The notes: generated by a model not told the origin, from the letters alone. Positions 1 through 13,800 are shown, counted from the stretch's first letter. The stretch is DNA of 64,000 bases from Bugula neritina (GCA_964035545.1 OZ037768.1:6997241-7061240); one strand, 5' to 3'. Numbers and translations: made by a program.

Positions 1-91
1 ACAGAGTTATGTGAGTGAGAGAGGTGGTTATTTGCATGATATTGGAAAGCATTTCTGCACTAGATGTTCCCAAGTGATTTTCTGATAAGTT
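1..91 (-). CDS. LRR exon 5 of the LRRC74-like gene, cut by window edge
   Basis: On the minus strand an acceptor ending TTTAATAG precedes codons for NLSENHLGTSSAEMLSNI, followed by MQITTSLTHITL up to the window edge. The LxxNxLG signature and phase-0 join to exon 4 support it. The exon continues left of position 1. Confidence 0.65.
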
Positions 92-3000
92 CTATTAAAT
101 ACCAGATTTCAGTTACCTTGTCTTGTAAAAGACAAATGATAGAGGTATACATGGGCATATATTGTAGTCTGCTACATTATGCCTACAGATAACAGGTTAT
201 GATATTATAACAGTATTATTTCTGTAATTTTAGAGTCAGAAATACTTCGCACACATGCAAATGATAATGAAGATTTTAAGGTTGGATTTAAATCTACCAA
301 TGATTACCATTGCATTGCTGTGAAGTTGAAAAGTCCCACAATATATATATATTTCTGTGTCAACTTGAGATAATTTGAGACTAGTTGGTAGTCAACATAC
401 AGACACTTACCAAATGTGTGATAAAGCAGTTCTCTCTCAGCATATTACAGAGAAGGTAAGCACCACGACATCCTAGAGAGTTGTCCGTCAGATCAAGAGA
501 TAGGATTTTTGCATTAGACTATAAATTATAAACATTTCAGCTATATTTTACAAGTTTTATGTATTATTACGTTCATTTGTTTGTTTCATACCCGGTTGTG
601 TTGAGTTCCAATGCTCTGTCACAGACTGCACCTGTTCCTATGCTGTTCTTTATCAAGTCATCAGCTTAATAGGTTTTTTTTTTCAAAACTCTTATAACAA
701 CCATTTTGATTTAAAGTTGTGAGTGCTTTTCATGTTATGTTATGCAAAACTAGTTGAGCAATGGCAAATATTTTAAACTAATAAATTATGATAAAGGTGC
801 AGCAATGGAGAAATTGAAAAAATCCAGTGTTATAGATGAGAAATATTTTAAAATAAGTTAAGTTCTTGCAAAAATTTCAACATTTGTGCCCAAACCAAAA
901 TTCATTAAGAAATTCAAAAACTTTGGCTATTGAACTTTCTCCATTTTGCTGCACCAAATACAATAATTAATATAACTTTATCAAATTGCTATGGTAGTCT
1001 ATAGTTACCACTGATGTCAAACCATACAAGAAACCTTTCAATTAACTCTTGAGAAGGACATCTCTAAGGCAAGTACCTACCACTAACGATATTGCAATTG
1101 GTTTCACGGCATGACTCCCGAGCTGATGGTGCCGTAGTTTGAGCTCTGTTTCGTGCATGTGGCGCAGGTAGTACGACACAGGTACTACTTTGTTACGGTG
1201 ACACGTGTCTATGTAAGATGTCTTTCCGCTGTGGTCAAAAGCCTCAAACACCTCTGTAAATCAATTGATGAGAAGTATAGTAAGTATAACTTTCGAATAC
1301 TAGCCACATATTATGTCATAATGCAACATGATAAAGTTACATTATTTTATATGATACTATATTATATTATAAAGTAATATGATAAAGCTACATTATAATA
1401 TAATATCATCTTATAACCCAAAAGCTGATTTTATGAATTTTTTTTCATTACCTACTTGGGTCTCTGGATGCTGTTAAAACAATCATCACAATTATTGATG
1501 ATTGAGCTAATTACTTGATTAAAACATGGTCACCTGAGACCATTCAACTTGCCTGCATCATCTGCATTACTAATTATATTAATTGTTGTTTAGCTAAAGA
1601 ATTTGACGAACCTTCAATTTCCAGGTCAGTGTCCCAGCCGCTATCATCTTTGAGATCTACACTGTCTGTGTCATATGGTCCTGTCCAACTCATGCTTTGT
1701 GTATGAGCTGAGATGTCTTCATTACTCCCTGCTCCGTTATTGGCAGCACTTTGTACGCTTCTCTTCACAATCTGACTCAAATGAAACATACTAATCGTTA
1801 GTTCCTTTAGAAAACCTAATCAACTTTTCATGAATTGTTGATAAACTATTAAGAATACATTTGTATAAACTACTATGAATACTATATATGCTGTGTAAAT
1901 GAATACTACTGCTGTTTAACTGCTATCTTGTGCTGGTGGATCGTAGCAGTGGACTACTCTAGTTGTATATACATGTGCTTTTAACATGACAGGGTGACAT
2001 GGGTTTCCAGTATTGCATGGCTATGCATTTCAAATATTTTTTTGCATAGCTACTATCAATTATATAAATAAATTCCTATATATGCATATGTAAAATTTTA
2101 ATTGCAGATAATATATGCAAATAGTAGCTGCTGATTAGAAGTGTTGACCTTAAGTTACTGTGGTACACAAATTTATCCAAGCTGAAGGTCAGAAACGCGT
2201 TTTGTTTATACAACTTGATGTGTATTCATTATTGACTTAAACAAAATCTATTATATGACTAGTATGCTGCAAGTTGTAGCATTGCTGGTTTAAATCAAAG
2301 ACACTGCATCAGTATTGAAAGTAAAGAAATAGCAATATTAGCTTTTATGACTTATTGCCTCAACTGCAATGCCAATCACCTTTTCTAACTGCTCATTTAT
2401 AAACTTTGTATTTGTAGCCATTTGTACACTGATATGTACTGTTTAACAAAATAATGACACTTTATAGCAAAAATCTGGGAGAAAATAGGTAATGCATAAT
2501 AAAATGGTTAAAGCTGAAGCAGTGCTTTAAACATATATGATGGTAGAATGCAGAGATTTGCTGTTATGTAAAGTAACATTGTAAACACTCAGAATCAAGA
2601 AATAATAAGAATCAAGTTTTGATTACATAAATCAGAAATTCTGAATATTGATTAGTTTGTTTTAAGAGATTAGGTATAGCTGTGTAATGGCCCACTTCAA
2701 CTCAGACTGCTTTGTTGACACTTGAAATTACAACTGCCTTTCTGCTATGTGATCAATACCCAGAGTGCCATTTAGCAGGGAAATAGTGTTGCAAAGTCAA
2801 TGTGTCAAGTCAACTGAAACTGCTATTCAAATAAATAAAAGCTTGCACCATTAATTTCGTTAATGCTCAGATTTTTTGAAATAATAAATGTATTTCTTGT
2901 CTAACGCTTAAAGATAATATTTGAATTTATTTGACCATTAGGTTATAAGCAATGTAAAAAAAGAAAATTGTAAGCAATATGATAAACTAATGCAATATGA

Positions 3001-4565
3001 CCTACATTTTTCCTGCTTGCTGGCAGATTTCTGTCTATATTATCAAATATGTTGGCTGGTTTCACTGACTCCTCATTTTCTCGAATAAAACTGATGATAT
3101 CCATTAGAATTATCCACAGGAATTATATCACATGAGAAAGCTTATAGGATCCCACTTATACTGTATGTCTTATTGATAACGAGACTTGCATCTAAAAGTT
3201 ATTGCTGCCAACATATTAAATTTTGCATTGAAAGTGTTTGTAGAAAAAATAAAAGAGGCAAAGCCATTAGCAGCTTAGGTGTTGGTAGTTTTGTTTTCCT
3301 TGAAACTCAGAAACCTAGTTACAGGGATATACAAAGAAGTCATTTAGAGAAAGCAGAAAAGTATATTTACTTATACGATTTCATAGGACACATCTATTGA
3401 ATTTCAGAGATTTTATTGGAATAAATGCAATGGTCTGTATCACACAATAGTGGTTAATGGCCTGCACATAATCCCATTTATTTAATAAAGATTGTTGTTT
3501 ATTTAGAGCAAAGTTGACAAAAGAATAAAAACTGCACGAGAAATGACATTGATTTTTTTCACAAGAATAAGTCTAATTTTAGCTGAAATAGATTTCATGA
3601 TCACAAAGAGTATTAAAACGGCAATCACATAGCAAACTGTGTATAGGCAATTCAGGTATTATAAAAGCAAAAATAATAAAATAATTAGGAAGTGAGAAAA
3701 TGGCACCGTCAGTCGAGAAGCTATGCATAACAGATACATTAGTGACTATTCATAGGTACACGGGCTCAATAAACCTACATGTTTGCATGACTCACTGTTT
3801 CAACATAAATCAAGATTTATCACCACCAAATTATTATATTTCTCAAAACTTTACTAAGTTTCAAAGAGTCAAGAATATTAGCTTATAATTAGTTTCAAGC
3901 TCACCTTTCTGTAATGCTCACATTCACTAGAATTACCTTTTATAAATTTAAAGTATATCAACTATAGCTGCATGGCACCTAATATAAACAAGCTAAAATT
4001 TTTTTATGTTTCAACTTCGCACATGTTACCAGCATAACTTTACGTACTGTAAATGCCCTTTGAAAATTTTGAATCTTTGATCTGAATTTGCCGTAATAAC
4101 CTTTTGAATTTCGTTGTTTTAAGATAATAACTTTTCAGTACCACTGATATATATTCATACCAGTGCTGTTCTTTCTAGTGCCTAGCTGACTTTATACTTA
4201 TATATAACTCTGCAACTAATGATACATACAAATGGGTTTGGGTTATCTTATACCGCTTTTCACAAATGTACTTAACTAGCTTTGCACCTAATACATTATA
4301 ACTAGTGATAAGCACTATATATAGTATAATACACACATTATAATTTGATACGTGAACCCAGGTTCAGATTTACCTTTTTATTTCTGGCAATACGAGCAGA
4401 TGTGTGCGAGAGACTGCGACTCATTCCTGTGAAGAGATTCCTCAAACGTTTCTCTTCTGCTACGAGGTCAGCAATGTTGCTCTTAGCCCCTGACTCGACT
4501 ACACGTACTGATGACTGCTGCCGTTTAGTGCCAATGAAGTCCGATAAGGCAGGTAAATGAGACAT
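1..4565 (-). CDS. LRRC74-like leucine-rich-repeat protein, 5' five exons (3' end off window)
   Basis: Minus-strand gene. Exons in transcript order: 4565-4374 (ATG at 4565-4563, 64 codons, phase 0), 1771-1612 (phase 1), 1253-1081 (phase 0), 518-411 (phase 0), 91 to beyond 1. All junctions agree in phase and open no stop; the donor at 1611 (GTTCGT) is weak. Exon 1 encodes a basic, Ser-rich leader and exon 2 an acidic stretch ending DTDLEIE. Exon 3 carries VVPVSYYLRHMHETELKLRH and LGSHAVKPIAISLV, the pre-LRR segment I associate with LRRC74A/B. Exons 4 and 5 are LRRs of the ribonuclease-inhibitor type (ILSLDLTDNSLG and ITHLNLSENHLG). About 241 codons lie in the window. This family is poorly characterised; other RI-type LRR proteins such as LRRC34 are the main alternatives. 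It is divergent from the SESTD1-like gene, with 6.3 kb between the start codons. Confidence 0.7.
411..518 (-). CDS. LRR exon 4 of the LRRC74-like gene
   Basis: A 36-codon exon that holds no long open frame of its own but is clear by content. On the minus strand the acceptor is TTTATAATTTATAG and the donor GTAAGT. The peptide contains ILSLDLTDNSLG and AYLLCNMLRENCFITHL, the LxLxxNxLG repeat of ribonuclease-inhibitor-type LRRs. It joins exon 3 (ending AISLV) and exon 5 (beginning NLSENHLG) in phase 0, so one LRR is split across the 411/91 intron. Confidence 0.72.
796..955. mobile_element. MITE-like element with about 22-bp terminal inverted repeats
   Basis: The left end GGTGCAGCAATGGAGAAATT is repeated, inverted, at the right end (GGTGCAGCAAAATGGAGAAA on the minus strand). 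The element is 160 bp, has no coding capacity and lies in an intron of the LRR gene. A diverged right half of the same family is at 30765-30872. No transposase is visible, so it would be non-autonomous. Confidence 0.55.
1772..4373 (-). other. Large first intron of the LRRC74-like gene
   Basis: 2.6 kb between exons 2 and 1 of the LRR gene. AT-rich; short open frames on both strands show no recognisable protein. I see no RNA gene or mobile element in it. Confidence 0.5.
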
Positions 4566-6639
4566 TGTCTAAAGTGGCTCTTTACACGATTATATATTGG
4601 GTATTAAACAAGAACACTTGTGAAATCCAAGTATACTGCTGATAAATACAATCAAATAGAAGTACTAGTATAATATGAATTTAATGTAATAGGATATAAT
4701 GCCTGTAAACAAGTCCAAATGCTATACTCAATAAACTTTAATCAGGGAATGCAATCATTTAGGCTGGATAAAGCTATTATTGAAATTGGAAAAATTTCAA
4801 TAGTGTAGCAAAAGAACAATGTTACTAAATACACAGCTAATGTTATAATATATCAAAGCCTTGTGTATGCGCATTTCAGTTCAATGCTAACTATGTTTTT
4901 CTTTCAAACCTCTTAATGACAGTCATCTATTAACATTGTTGCTAAGGACTGTTCATGATCACACACCAAGCATTTGGCAAAATTTTGTTTGCATTGTATA
5001 GCATTATATGCACTGATCCAACACAGATATCCTACACTAATTATAACTTTGTTTAAACATTGTCTATGTGTCAATGCCAACAACACCTTTTTTTGCAGGG
5101 TTTGACAACAGTAGACGAAATGGTGTCAAGTTTATATTACTTTTGTAAATTGATTACACATAATTTCATGACAAATTGATGAAAAAATAACACCAATAGT
5201 GGTGAGGGCGTGATACCCATGAACTTATAGCTCTACTGCTAGCTAGGTTTGTTCTTGAATGTTGTCTTAAAACTTTTACATTACATGTATCGCTATATCT
5301 AAATGACTTCTTATTACCTACAAAATCCCCAACCCACCATCTTACTTTTGAAATGAAGTAAAAAAATACATATTCTAGCTGTTTATACCATTTAGGGAGA
5401 TACATTAATAAATTAGTAAATTTATATGGACAAGAAGCTGTAAAAATTAAAATTCTACAATCTATTTCTCTGTAGATTCTAATAAATATCAAGTAATAAT
5501 GTTTTCATTTCAAAAATACCTTTTCATTTACAAGGCCGTACTTGTACTTGCTTTTTCTGCTGACTATAATCTATCACAAACTGCAATTGAGAGAGTTTAT
5601 GTAGTCTAAACTTTAAGTTAATAGCGAGTGCAATACATTCATGCTAGTACTTTGTGCTTCAATAATTCAAACTTGCTGCTACAGAATATGTCTAAACATT
5701 TGAACTCTAATAGTGCTTTTTAAACTCTTACTGTATCACTTATTTGTCATATAAACAACTTAAATTGAGCATGCTACGTGTACTTTTTATAAAAATAACT
5801 ATCGTAATTTTTATAGAACGTATAGCAAGTTTACACGTGTTAGTTATCACTTAAATTAGAAACATATATCAATTGTTTTATATAGGTAAAAAATAAAAAT
5901 GCACAATAACCTTGAACTTTTTAGGCATAAGTTTAAATTAATTGAGTCAACAATTAATGATTTTAATGCCTTTAACTCAAGCTTACTTAAATAATGACAG
6001 GCACATGATATTCTGCTTTGTTTGAGTTTCCAGTTATTGGTTAGAAATGCAAGTTCTAATTTGGTATTTTTTTCTACAGCATGCCTTAATGCCTTTTACT
6101 ATAATTCTGTTCAACACTAATTAAGCAATAAACTATAAGGATCTATATTTTAGACTCTAGAATGACTAAAATGAGTAACAAAATTGTATCAAGTTTTAAA
6201 TAAAAGGAGCTTAATTTTCTTGCAAGATAGAGAGTTGTCTTCACTTTTGATATTGCTGTCTCTGCACAAGTTTCAAACAGTAGATGGATTTTCCCAATGC
6301 AAAGCTTTGCAACTTAGCCTGAGATCCGTAGTTTAAACTGTAATAACAACAGAATCTTTTGAAATCAACATACCTGATTCATTTTATAAACATTTATTTG
6401 GTCTAACAGGCTCAGAATCTCCCAAAGAAGAAACATGTGGATGCAAAGATAATCGCTAAACTCCGGATCTGCAGGTGCACCCTCAGTTATTATTTATTCA
6501 ACCAGGCTCTGAATTATAATTTAATGATGCACCATAGCGGCTAGCCCACACTACCATAATCACTATAAATAATTTTAAGCCAGTCATGAAATATCAATTA
6601 TAAATTAATATTAATTTGACTCAAATGACAAATCTAAAT

Positions 6640-6900
6640 TAAAAGTTAATTGTGATTATGATTAATATTATGATAAGGTATTGATAATGATATTGATTTA
6701 GATTATCAGTATCACTATCAGTATGAGTATCATCATGATGGTAATGATAATTAATATCATACTCATACTGATACTTATAGTCACTATTGCTCGAGTATCA
6801 GTATGACCATCAGTCTCACCATGAGTATCAGTATCGTGAGTATGATAGTATGAGTATCACCATCAGTATGACTATCAAGTATCAAATTCAATGATATTGA
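6640..6900. repeat. Degenerate ATC/ATG-type repeat with internal palindrome
   Basis: Run of irregular units such as TATCAGTATGAGTATCA. The segment near 6704-6776 folds on itself: TATCAGTATGAGTAT on the left is matched by ATACTCATACTGATA on the right, with a TCATCATGATGG-type centre. It could form a hairpin or cruciform. No coding potential. Confidence 0.6.
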
Positions 6901-7414
6901 TATCATCATCACAATGATTCACATAATAATAATGGCTATGGTAGTACCATTTTATTAATCTATCAGAGTATCACATGACTAGTCTAAGTCTTACTGCCTA
7001 GAAGTAGATCCTAGAAGTAGACCTAAGGCTAATAGTAATAGGGAATTTTATTAGTAAATGTATCACTAACTATTACTATTAGTATTACTATTATCTGTTA
7101 TTATCATTATGGCTATTAGTATAACTATTCAAATTTTAGTACAAAGAAATTTGGTTTTCTTTTTGACTCTGAAATTAAGACCAAAGTAATGTAGAAGTAG
7201 AAGTAGAACTAGATGATCATTATGACTATTATTATGGTAGTCTACCAAGTATTTTAAAGCAAATTGTTCTTATGGAGCAGACAACTTAATTTTATCAGAG
7301 ACTGGTCTCCATCAAGCAATAACTCCAATGGTGTACTTTCAGTGATTATGTGCCTTACCAAAAATAATGCAACATAAACGCAATCATTTCCAATCGACCA
7401 TGTCAATAACTAAC

Positions 7415-7628
7415 TAAAAAAACTCATGCAAGTTTATAGTCACTATCCCTGAGAGAACCTCTGATGGAAGGGGTTTTTGTTAAATCGGGCTAAGGACTTA
7501 TTCAGATGAGGCACAGGAGCAATTATGACTGGATGCTCTTCCTAGCATCACCAATGGCCTTTGTTGGGGTTCGAACCTATGACATTGTGCTTACTAGGCA
7601 AACGCACTAACCCCTAGACCATGGCTGC
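7415..7628 (-). mobile_element. tRNA-derived SINE, copy 1
   Basis: Reads on the minus strand. The head is tRNA-like, with a type-2 promoter: A-box-like TGGTCTAGGGG and B box GGTTCGAACCC. The body contains a conserved stretch reading CATTGGTGATGCTAGGAAGA on the minus strand. It is flanked by the target-site duplication TGTCAATAACTAAC at 7401-7414 and 7629-7642, identical on both sides. Related copies are at 13601-13818, 16111-16264 and 18110-18313. Confidence 0.82.
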
Positions 7629-10600
7629 TGTCAATAACTAACCAAATGGTAGCTAATTACAATATATAAAAGCTCATAAATGACACAAACTGATATATAA
7701 ACAATATCAAAGGGTATAAAAACACTCAAAAACAAAACAGAACTATGAACTATGTTGCTGCTTAGAACTACTTCTGTATATTCCTGCCCTGTACTGCAGT
7801 TAATACTTTTCTGTGTATTTATCTTTGGTACTGCTTCTATAGACTATAGACTATAGTTCCTCTGAACTGCTGCTATTATGCTTCCATCTATCGATCTTTG
7901 CATCTCTCTCTGCTGCTATTTTTCTAGATAGTTTGCAGATATGTTGCTGCTTTACCTTTTTAGTTATTTTGTTTAGCAGGATATTGCAGTCTTCTAAATA
8001 CAAATTACAGCTTTGCAACCTTAGGTGTATCTTCCCCACAGCATAGTTGCACCAACTAATACAATCATCTTGGAATAACCAATTATAACCAGCTATTAAA
8101 AAATTATAAGGGTTCTTATTATATATTTTTTATATCATATATTGGTAAAATATTTTATTTATTATATGTATTTTTTAAATTAAATTTTGGAGACAGTTAT
8201 TGATAAACTTTGTATGAAAGTAATATTTTTCATTTGATTTAACACATTGAATTTGTTTTGCTTAAATTAATTTAAATTACCTAATCTAACAGTATATTTT
8301 AACAGCATATATTAACATCATATGCCAACTTCGTATAATTGGTTGAGTTTCTTCTAGCTGTTGCTGCATCACCTCATCCTACTATCTTTTGTGAAATAAC
8401 TTGAGAAGTAATTATATATGATAAAATATTTTTCTAGTGAGAAGTGAACACACAAAAGTTATCAAAAGTTCAAGCCTAATTTATCAAATTGGCTGACGTG
8501 GCACTGCAATTATATAACATTTTAAATCTATAATTTGTTACCTGGCAATGGACTTAGGCTAACGTCTGTCACAATTGTCACAACACCTAAATATTGCAAT
8601 ATATTGAAAATTTAAAAGATTAATGTAAATTGCATTTATCCTTTTCAACATTACAGCTTAGTTCTCTATTCTCTAGCTCCAAACTTAGATAAGCAAGACA
8701 TGTAATACGAATATCTATCGTTCAAATATCTGTATATTTACTGCAATAGCCACATGGTGATTCATTTTTTTATTTTAGATTTACTGTGGTTTATGACCAT
8801 TCAATACATCAACTAAGGAAATCTTCTTTGCGGCAGTCTAAGAATACATTGTGTTGATTTTATCTTGATATGTTGTGTTAACATCTACAAGCATCTATGT
8901 AGTTGGCAGTGTCAGCAATTCTTCTATTTTTTAGTGTTTTGTCAAGTTTGGTTCATGGATTTTTTTTCAAAATTGCTTAAAGAATAAAAGCTTCATATGT
9001 TTTTGTTGAAAAAGTTAACTTCAATGGGAAAACAACTTCTTATCTCTGAATTTTAAAATCTTGAAAATTTTGCTGATTTAAAGTTTAATATAATATTGTA
9101 ATGGTGAATATTTATTTGAAAGACTTGTTATCGAAAACACCAATAACAATTTTTGGAAGAGCTTACAGAGAGTATAGAAATGGTAGAAGTTTTAAATATT
9201 GGTTTCTAAATTTCCAACATGATTTATTTAAAGGTTATTAGTGCAAGAATGCAGGCTTAAGTGTTATATGACAGCAATTACTTTTCTTTTTTTTAAATAT
9301 AGCGTACTATTATTTTTCTATTTCAGGATGTCAACTGTGAATGTAAAGTACGGGAGAAATATTGACTCTAAAGAACCGACAGATGCTGCTGTTTTATCCC
9401 TACACTTGCTTTTTAAGTGTTCAACAATTGAAAGTATTCAATTTACACTCACAGGTGTTATTTTTTAAACTTTTGTAAGGATGATTTGAATTTAGTGCTT
9501 GCAATGAGATGTTTTCATTCAGGCAGGCAGCTTTGCATGCTATGTTATATTATGACAGAGACTTTATTAAACAGCCTTAACTGCACTGCAAGCCCTGCAA
9601 GGATGGTCATTAAAAAGCTAAGCTTCAAGTTTAGGAACTACAAATATTTATTTGGGATATCATTTAGTGATTTTGAATCCTCGTGAATTAAACAATCTTT
9701 TATATTACTATGGCTGTCTACTGGTTATTTATATTAGATGGTTTTTATCATTGAAGTGTCACATTTTCTTTCCATTGTTTATATAATGTTCTATAATTAT
9801 ACCCAACAGTTTAGATCAAATAATTTTAATGTGATTGCAATTATTTTATAGAGTCATGACCTTGTTGTGTTTGACCTGCATTTATATATTTAGCTGAGTC
9901 TGGGAAGATTACTTACTAAGTTCAAGGAACTTTAATAAAATAATAGTAAAATCAATACAATGAATTAGAAAGTAGTGTAAGTGCATGTATTTAATTTATT
10001 GTATATAATAGTTTTGTCCAAGATTAATACCTAAGCTATAGAAATTAAAGCTTATTGGCCTGTCTATGAAATTGCAGGATGCAGGTGAAAGAGTTCTGAA
10101 TAATGACAGTTTGTAGCAAGTGCAACACCATGCTAGGTGCTATCTACAAAATATTTTTAGTTCTTTAGCAACTGAAGCCTCATTTAAGATGGTATGTTGA
10201 ATATAATATAATGTATTTTGCACCTGTTTACAATTATTGAGTGAAAAAAAAACAGTGTCTTCTATTAAAATAAGTTCATTTAATTGTTGCAACAATTTGT
10301 TATTTTATTACAAGTAAACAATGCAACACCATATGTAGACATAGATTCATTTGTATCTCTACCATGAAATGCTGATCGTATTTAACTGTATACTTATCCT
10401 TAGAACTATTATTGTACAAGTAAATTAGTCTTAGTTTTAACCTAATTTCATGTAACTTGGTCTCAAGGAGAATATAAACTGGAAACGTTTACCAACAGTT
10501 AACTTCTGACAAGCATCTAGTAGATGTGCAGCATATATTATGCTTCTAAATGTTTTATTTAGAGCTTATTAATTTATTTAAGCATGTCAATTAACAATGT

Positions 10601-10844
10601 AATAAGAAGGAATTAAAGAGCTAGACTGAAAAGACACCCAGGTTGACAGAGTGCTAAGCTTATCAGATTAGCAGGCAGTACAGATCTTAATATAGAATTC
10701 TTAGGAGGTGTCATCCACCTAGATGTTAAGGGCCTTCACCCTATTCAGTATTACAGCCAACACTGCATTTCATTGATTTTGCGTTGACTGTTCATTGTTT
10801 GCAGTGCTACATTTCTGTTTTAGATACATGGATGGGTTTAGAGT

Positions 10845-13800
10845 ATGACTGAATTGTCCTCCACTGCACCAGGTAAACTGGATGAAAATGGAAACATTAT
10901 ATCTTGGAACTATGCGGATAATTATGTAGAGATCGTGGGTGAGAAGAAGGAAACAGGGAAATCTCATGGCTGCATGCAACTTGAACAGATATTATGTAAA
11001 GGTTTGATTATACTCTCCATTTTACAAATTCTTACCTGAAATGGGATTTTGTACTTTATAAATTTACCAATTTATTACTAAGCTGATGAATTTTGTCAGT
11101 TACTTTACCAGTTACACAAGACTGGTAAAGTGTCTTTACTGCTGTTAAACATTGACACTGTCCAGTTGCCATTCTGATTGCAGAGTTGTTAATTGATTTG
11201 CCTTGTCTCTCACATTGTTTTGGATGCTAAAGCTGATAAACTCAAGTTTCAAACTGTGCTATACATTTGTATGCTTGCATGTGTATAGAATATTTAAAAC
11301 CTGTTGACAACAACTTTAACTCATGCAACAATGTTATCTGATGTGATAATTTACCATGCTCCATCATGTGTGATCTTCCCACAAAAAGACAACTGTAACT
11401 TGTATTTATTCATGTTACTGGATTATAACCTCAATGTAAGTTTTGTGCTGAATTTATTTTTACAATGGCTGTTGCAGCTCTAAGGGTTAGAGAAATATTT
11501 GATATCCTAAAAAAGCAGTGGGCGTATATGACAGGTGAGTAATGTCAAATTTATTTTTGCTTATATAGGTGTGTATATTAGACAGCATTTCATATAAATT
11601 TATATAAAAATGTGAAAATCTTTAAGCTTATCTCTTTTTAAATATATTTTTTTACCTTATGTATAGCTAAGAGGTGAGGAGTTGAATGACATAGGTATAC
11701 TTCTTTACATAATCTTGTGCCTCTAGCAACAGCTGTGAAAAGGGTTTTTTACATTATATAATATTTGATGGCAGTAAAAATAAATAAGTTATATTCATTT
11801 TATAGTAGCAAAGTGTTATATTTTGTGATATTTCAGTATAATAATAGGATATAAACTTGGTTTGTGTTTGTTGTGACTGTATTGACAGATTATCAGATGT
11901 TAACTAAACAACAATTAAATATATAAGCTAGGAATCAGTCAATGCTATGAGCCTAGCTACTAACATGAAAGCGTTTAGGCTTTAAGAAAAAGCTATGATA
12001 CAAGCTAAACTTCAAGCTACAGCAATTTCATCATAGTTATAGTTGTGTCACAAAGTAAACAACTATAACTATATGTTAATGATTAGTTGTTATTTAGAAA
12101 TACAGTTGATACTGCTCTAAAAATGGAATTTGTTGTTAGACTATTTTCTTTGAATGTATGTTATGTGTTTCAATTTTACTCCTAGAAAAAAACATAGTCA
12201 TAGACTCTTAGCTCTTTTACCCTCAAAGATGTTCATTTTAAAAGTTTATTTAACATATTCATGTTAGGTGGGCGTGACAGCCATGGGTGTGCCATAATAA
12301 CGATTCCATCTCATTCACCTGAGCTCACACTCAATATAGAGGAGCTGATGAAAACAGTTAAATATCTGGCTGGACTTCCTAGGTGTAGTATAATATCTTC
12401 ATATATCTTTCTAGGTGTAGTATAATATCTTCCTATATCTTCCTAGGTATAGTATAATAGCGTGTGTGTCAAGTTCAAGGAATAAATGTTCAAACTAGCT
12501 TTTCTAAAAAATTGAAAAGTTTTTTTGTTAGCTCTAATTTTAGCAAAAATTTGGTTTTTTTTAATTTGATTTTTAAGTTTATCTTTTTGTCCAACATGTG
12601 GGGGGGGGTGGGTTCTCACAAGAATGAAGATTTTGAATAAACTTAAGTTTATGTGGGTATTGACTATCGCCATTCACCTATAACTATAATACACTAGAAT
12701 ACTATAATTCACCTATAACTATAATACACTATAATACTATAATTCACCTATAGGCTAACTATAATATATATACTTTTATTTCTTGTAGTCAGAAAGTAGC
12801 TGCTCAAGGATTTACTCTGCTGATAAACAACAAAACTGGCTACTATAAGCATCCCAAGTTACTGGTCAGATCTGTTCATGATGCCCTTGCTAGTCTGTAC
12901 GGTCTTTCCCATGTCATCATTATTCATCAGCCTCCATCTTATTCTACTCTAAAGCACAGTCACCGAAATGATAAATATGGAATAGGCTTGGAGGTGAACT
13001 GCTTTGTTTGAATTATTTTTAAGATATTTTTCAGTAAATTTTATTAAAAACTACCATTTTTAATGATGGTTTTTAATAAAATTTTATTTTATTAAAACTA
13101 TTATTAATGATTGTTTTTTTATTGTCTATTGTTTTCAATTGTGATTGGAATATGCAACTTAAGAATTATATGTTTTACTGAAAACAGAACTTCAAGTTTT
13201 ATATCAGCTAGTGAAAAAGATGCTGAACTATATGCTTAATTTACATTGCTTTAATATGTTTACATTACAGCCTATTTTGGTGACTCTGCAAAGGATAATA
13301 ACATTAGTTTCCTGCAATAACTTGTGTAAAGATTTAGGTGGAAACATTGACTATAATCATGAGGAATGGCTACAAAAACAAATGGTAAAATTTTGCGTTT
13401 ATTTGGTATTTAAAATGGTCTAAATTTATTTACTATGCAATTGTACTTTTGTTAATTGTTTAGATTTTAATTTAATTGCCATTATATTGCTGATGGTAGA
13501 CAATTGTTTCAATATCATAAATTTGAGATGATAGCAGAATGAGTATTGAAGCTTATTCACTGTTATAAGATGTTATATAAATTTCCTTAGTTGTTTGTAT
13601 AAAAACTCATGCAAGTTTATAGTCACTATCCCTGTGAGAACTCCTGATGAAAAGGTTTTTTTTTAAAGTGGGCTGAGGACTTATTTTTATGCCTCACAAT
13701 AGAAATCTTGACTGGATACTCTTCCTAACATCACCAATGGCCTTTGTCTGGGTTCGAACCCATGACTTCGTGTTTACTAACCCGAACCCCTAACCCCTAG

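Larger units (their letters stand above)
4566..10844. other. Intergenic region between divergent LRR and SESTD1-like genes
   Basis: About 6.3 kb between two start codons that point away from each other, so it should hold both promoters and any 5' untranslated exons. Recognisable content: an ATC/ATG-rich palindromic block near 6640-6900, one SINE at 7415-7628, and otherwise AT-rich sequence. Short open frames at 5166-5492 (minus), 7851-8039 (minus) and 9241-9468 (plus) have no recognisable content. I cannot place a promoter with confidence. Confidence 0.5.

Noticed and set aside
5166-5492. 108-codon minus-strand open frame
   Set aside because: Low-complexity, Phe/Tyr/Ile-rich composition of AT-rich DNA, no splice context and no family resemblance.
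9317-9463. Possible coding exon starting MSTVNVKYGRNIDSKEP with an acceptor-like TTTCAG before it and a GTGTTA after it
   Set aside because: No recognisable protein content, and the SESTD1-like ATG at 10845 has an in-frame stop just upstream. At most it could be an untranslated exon.
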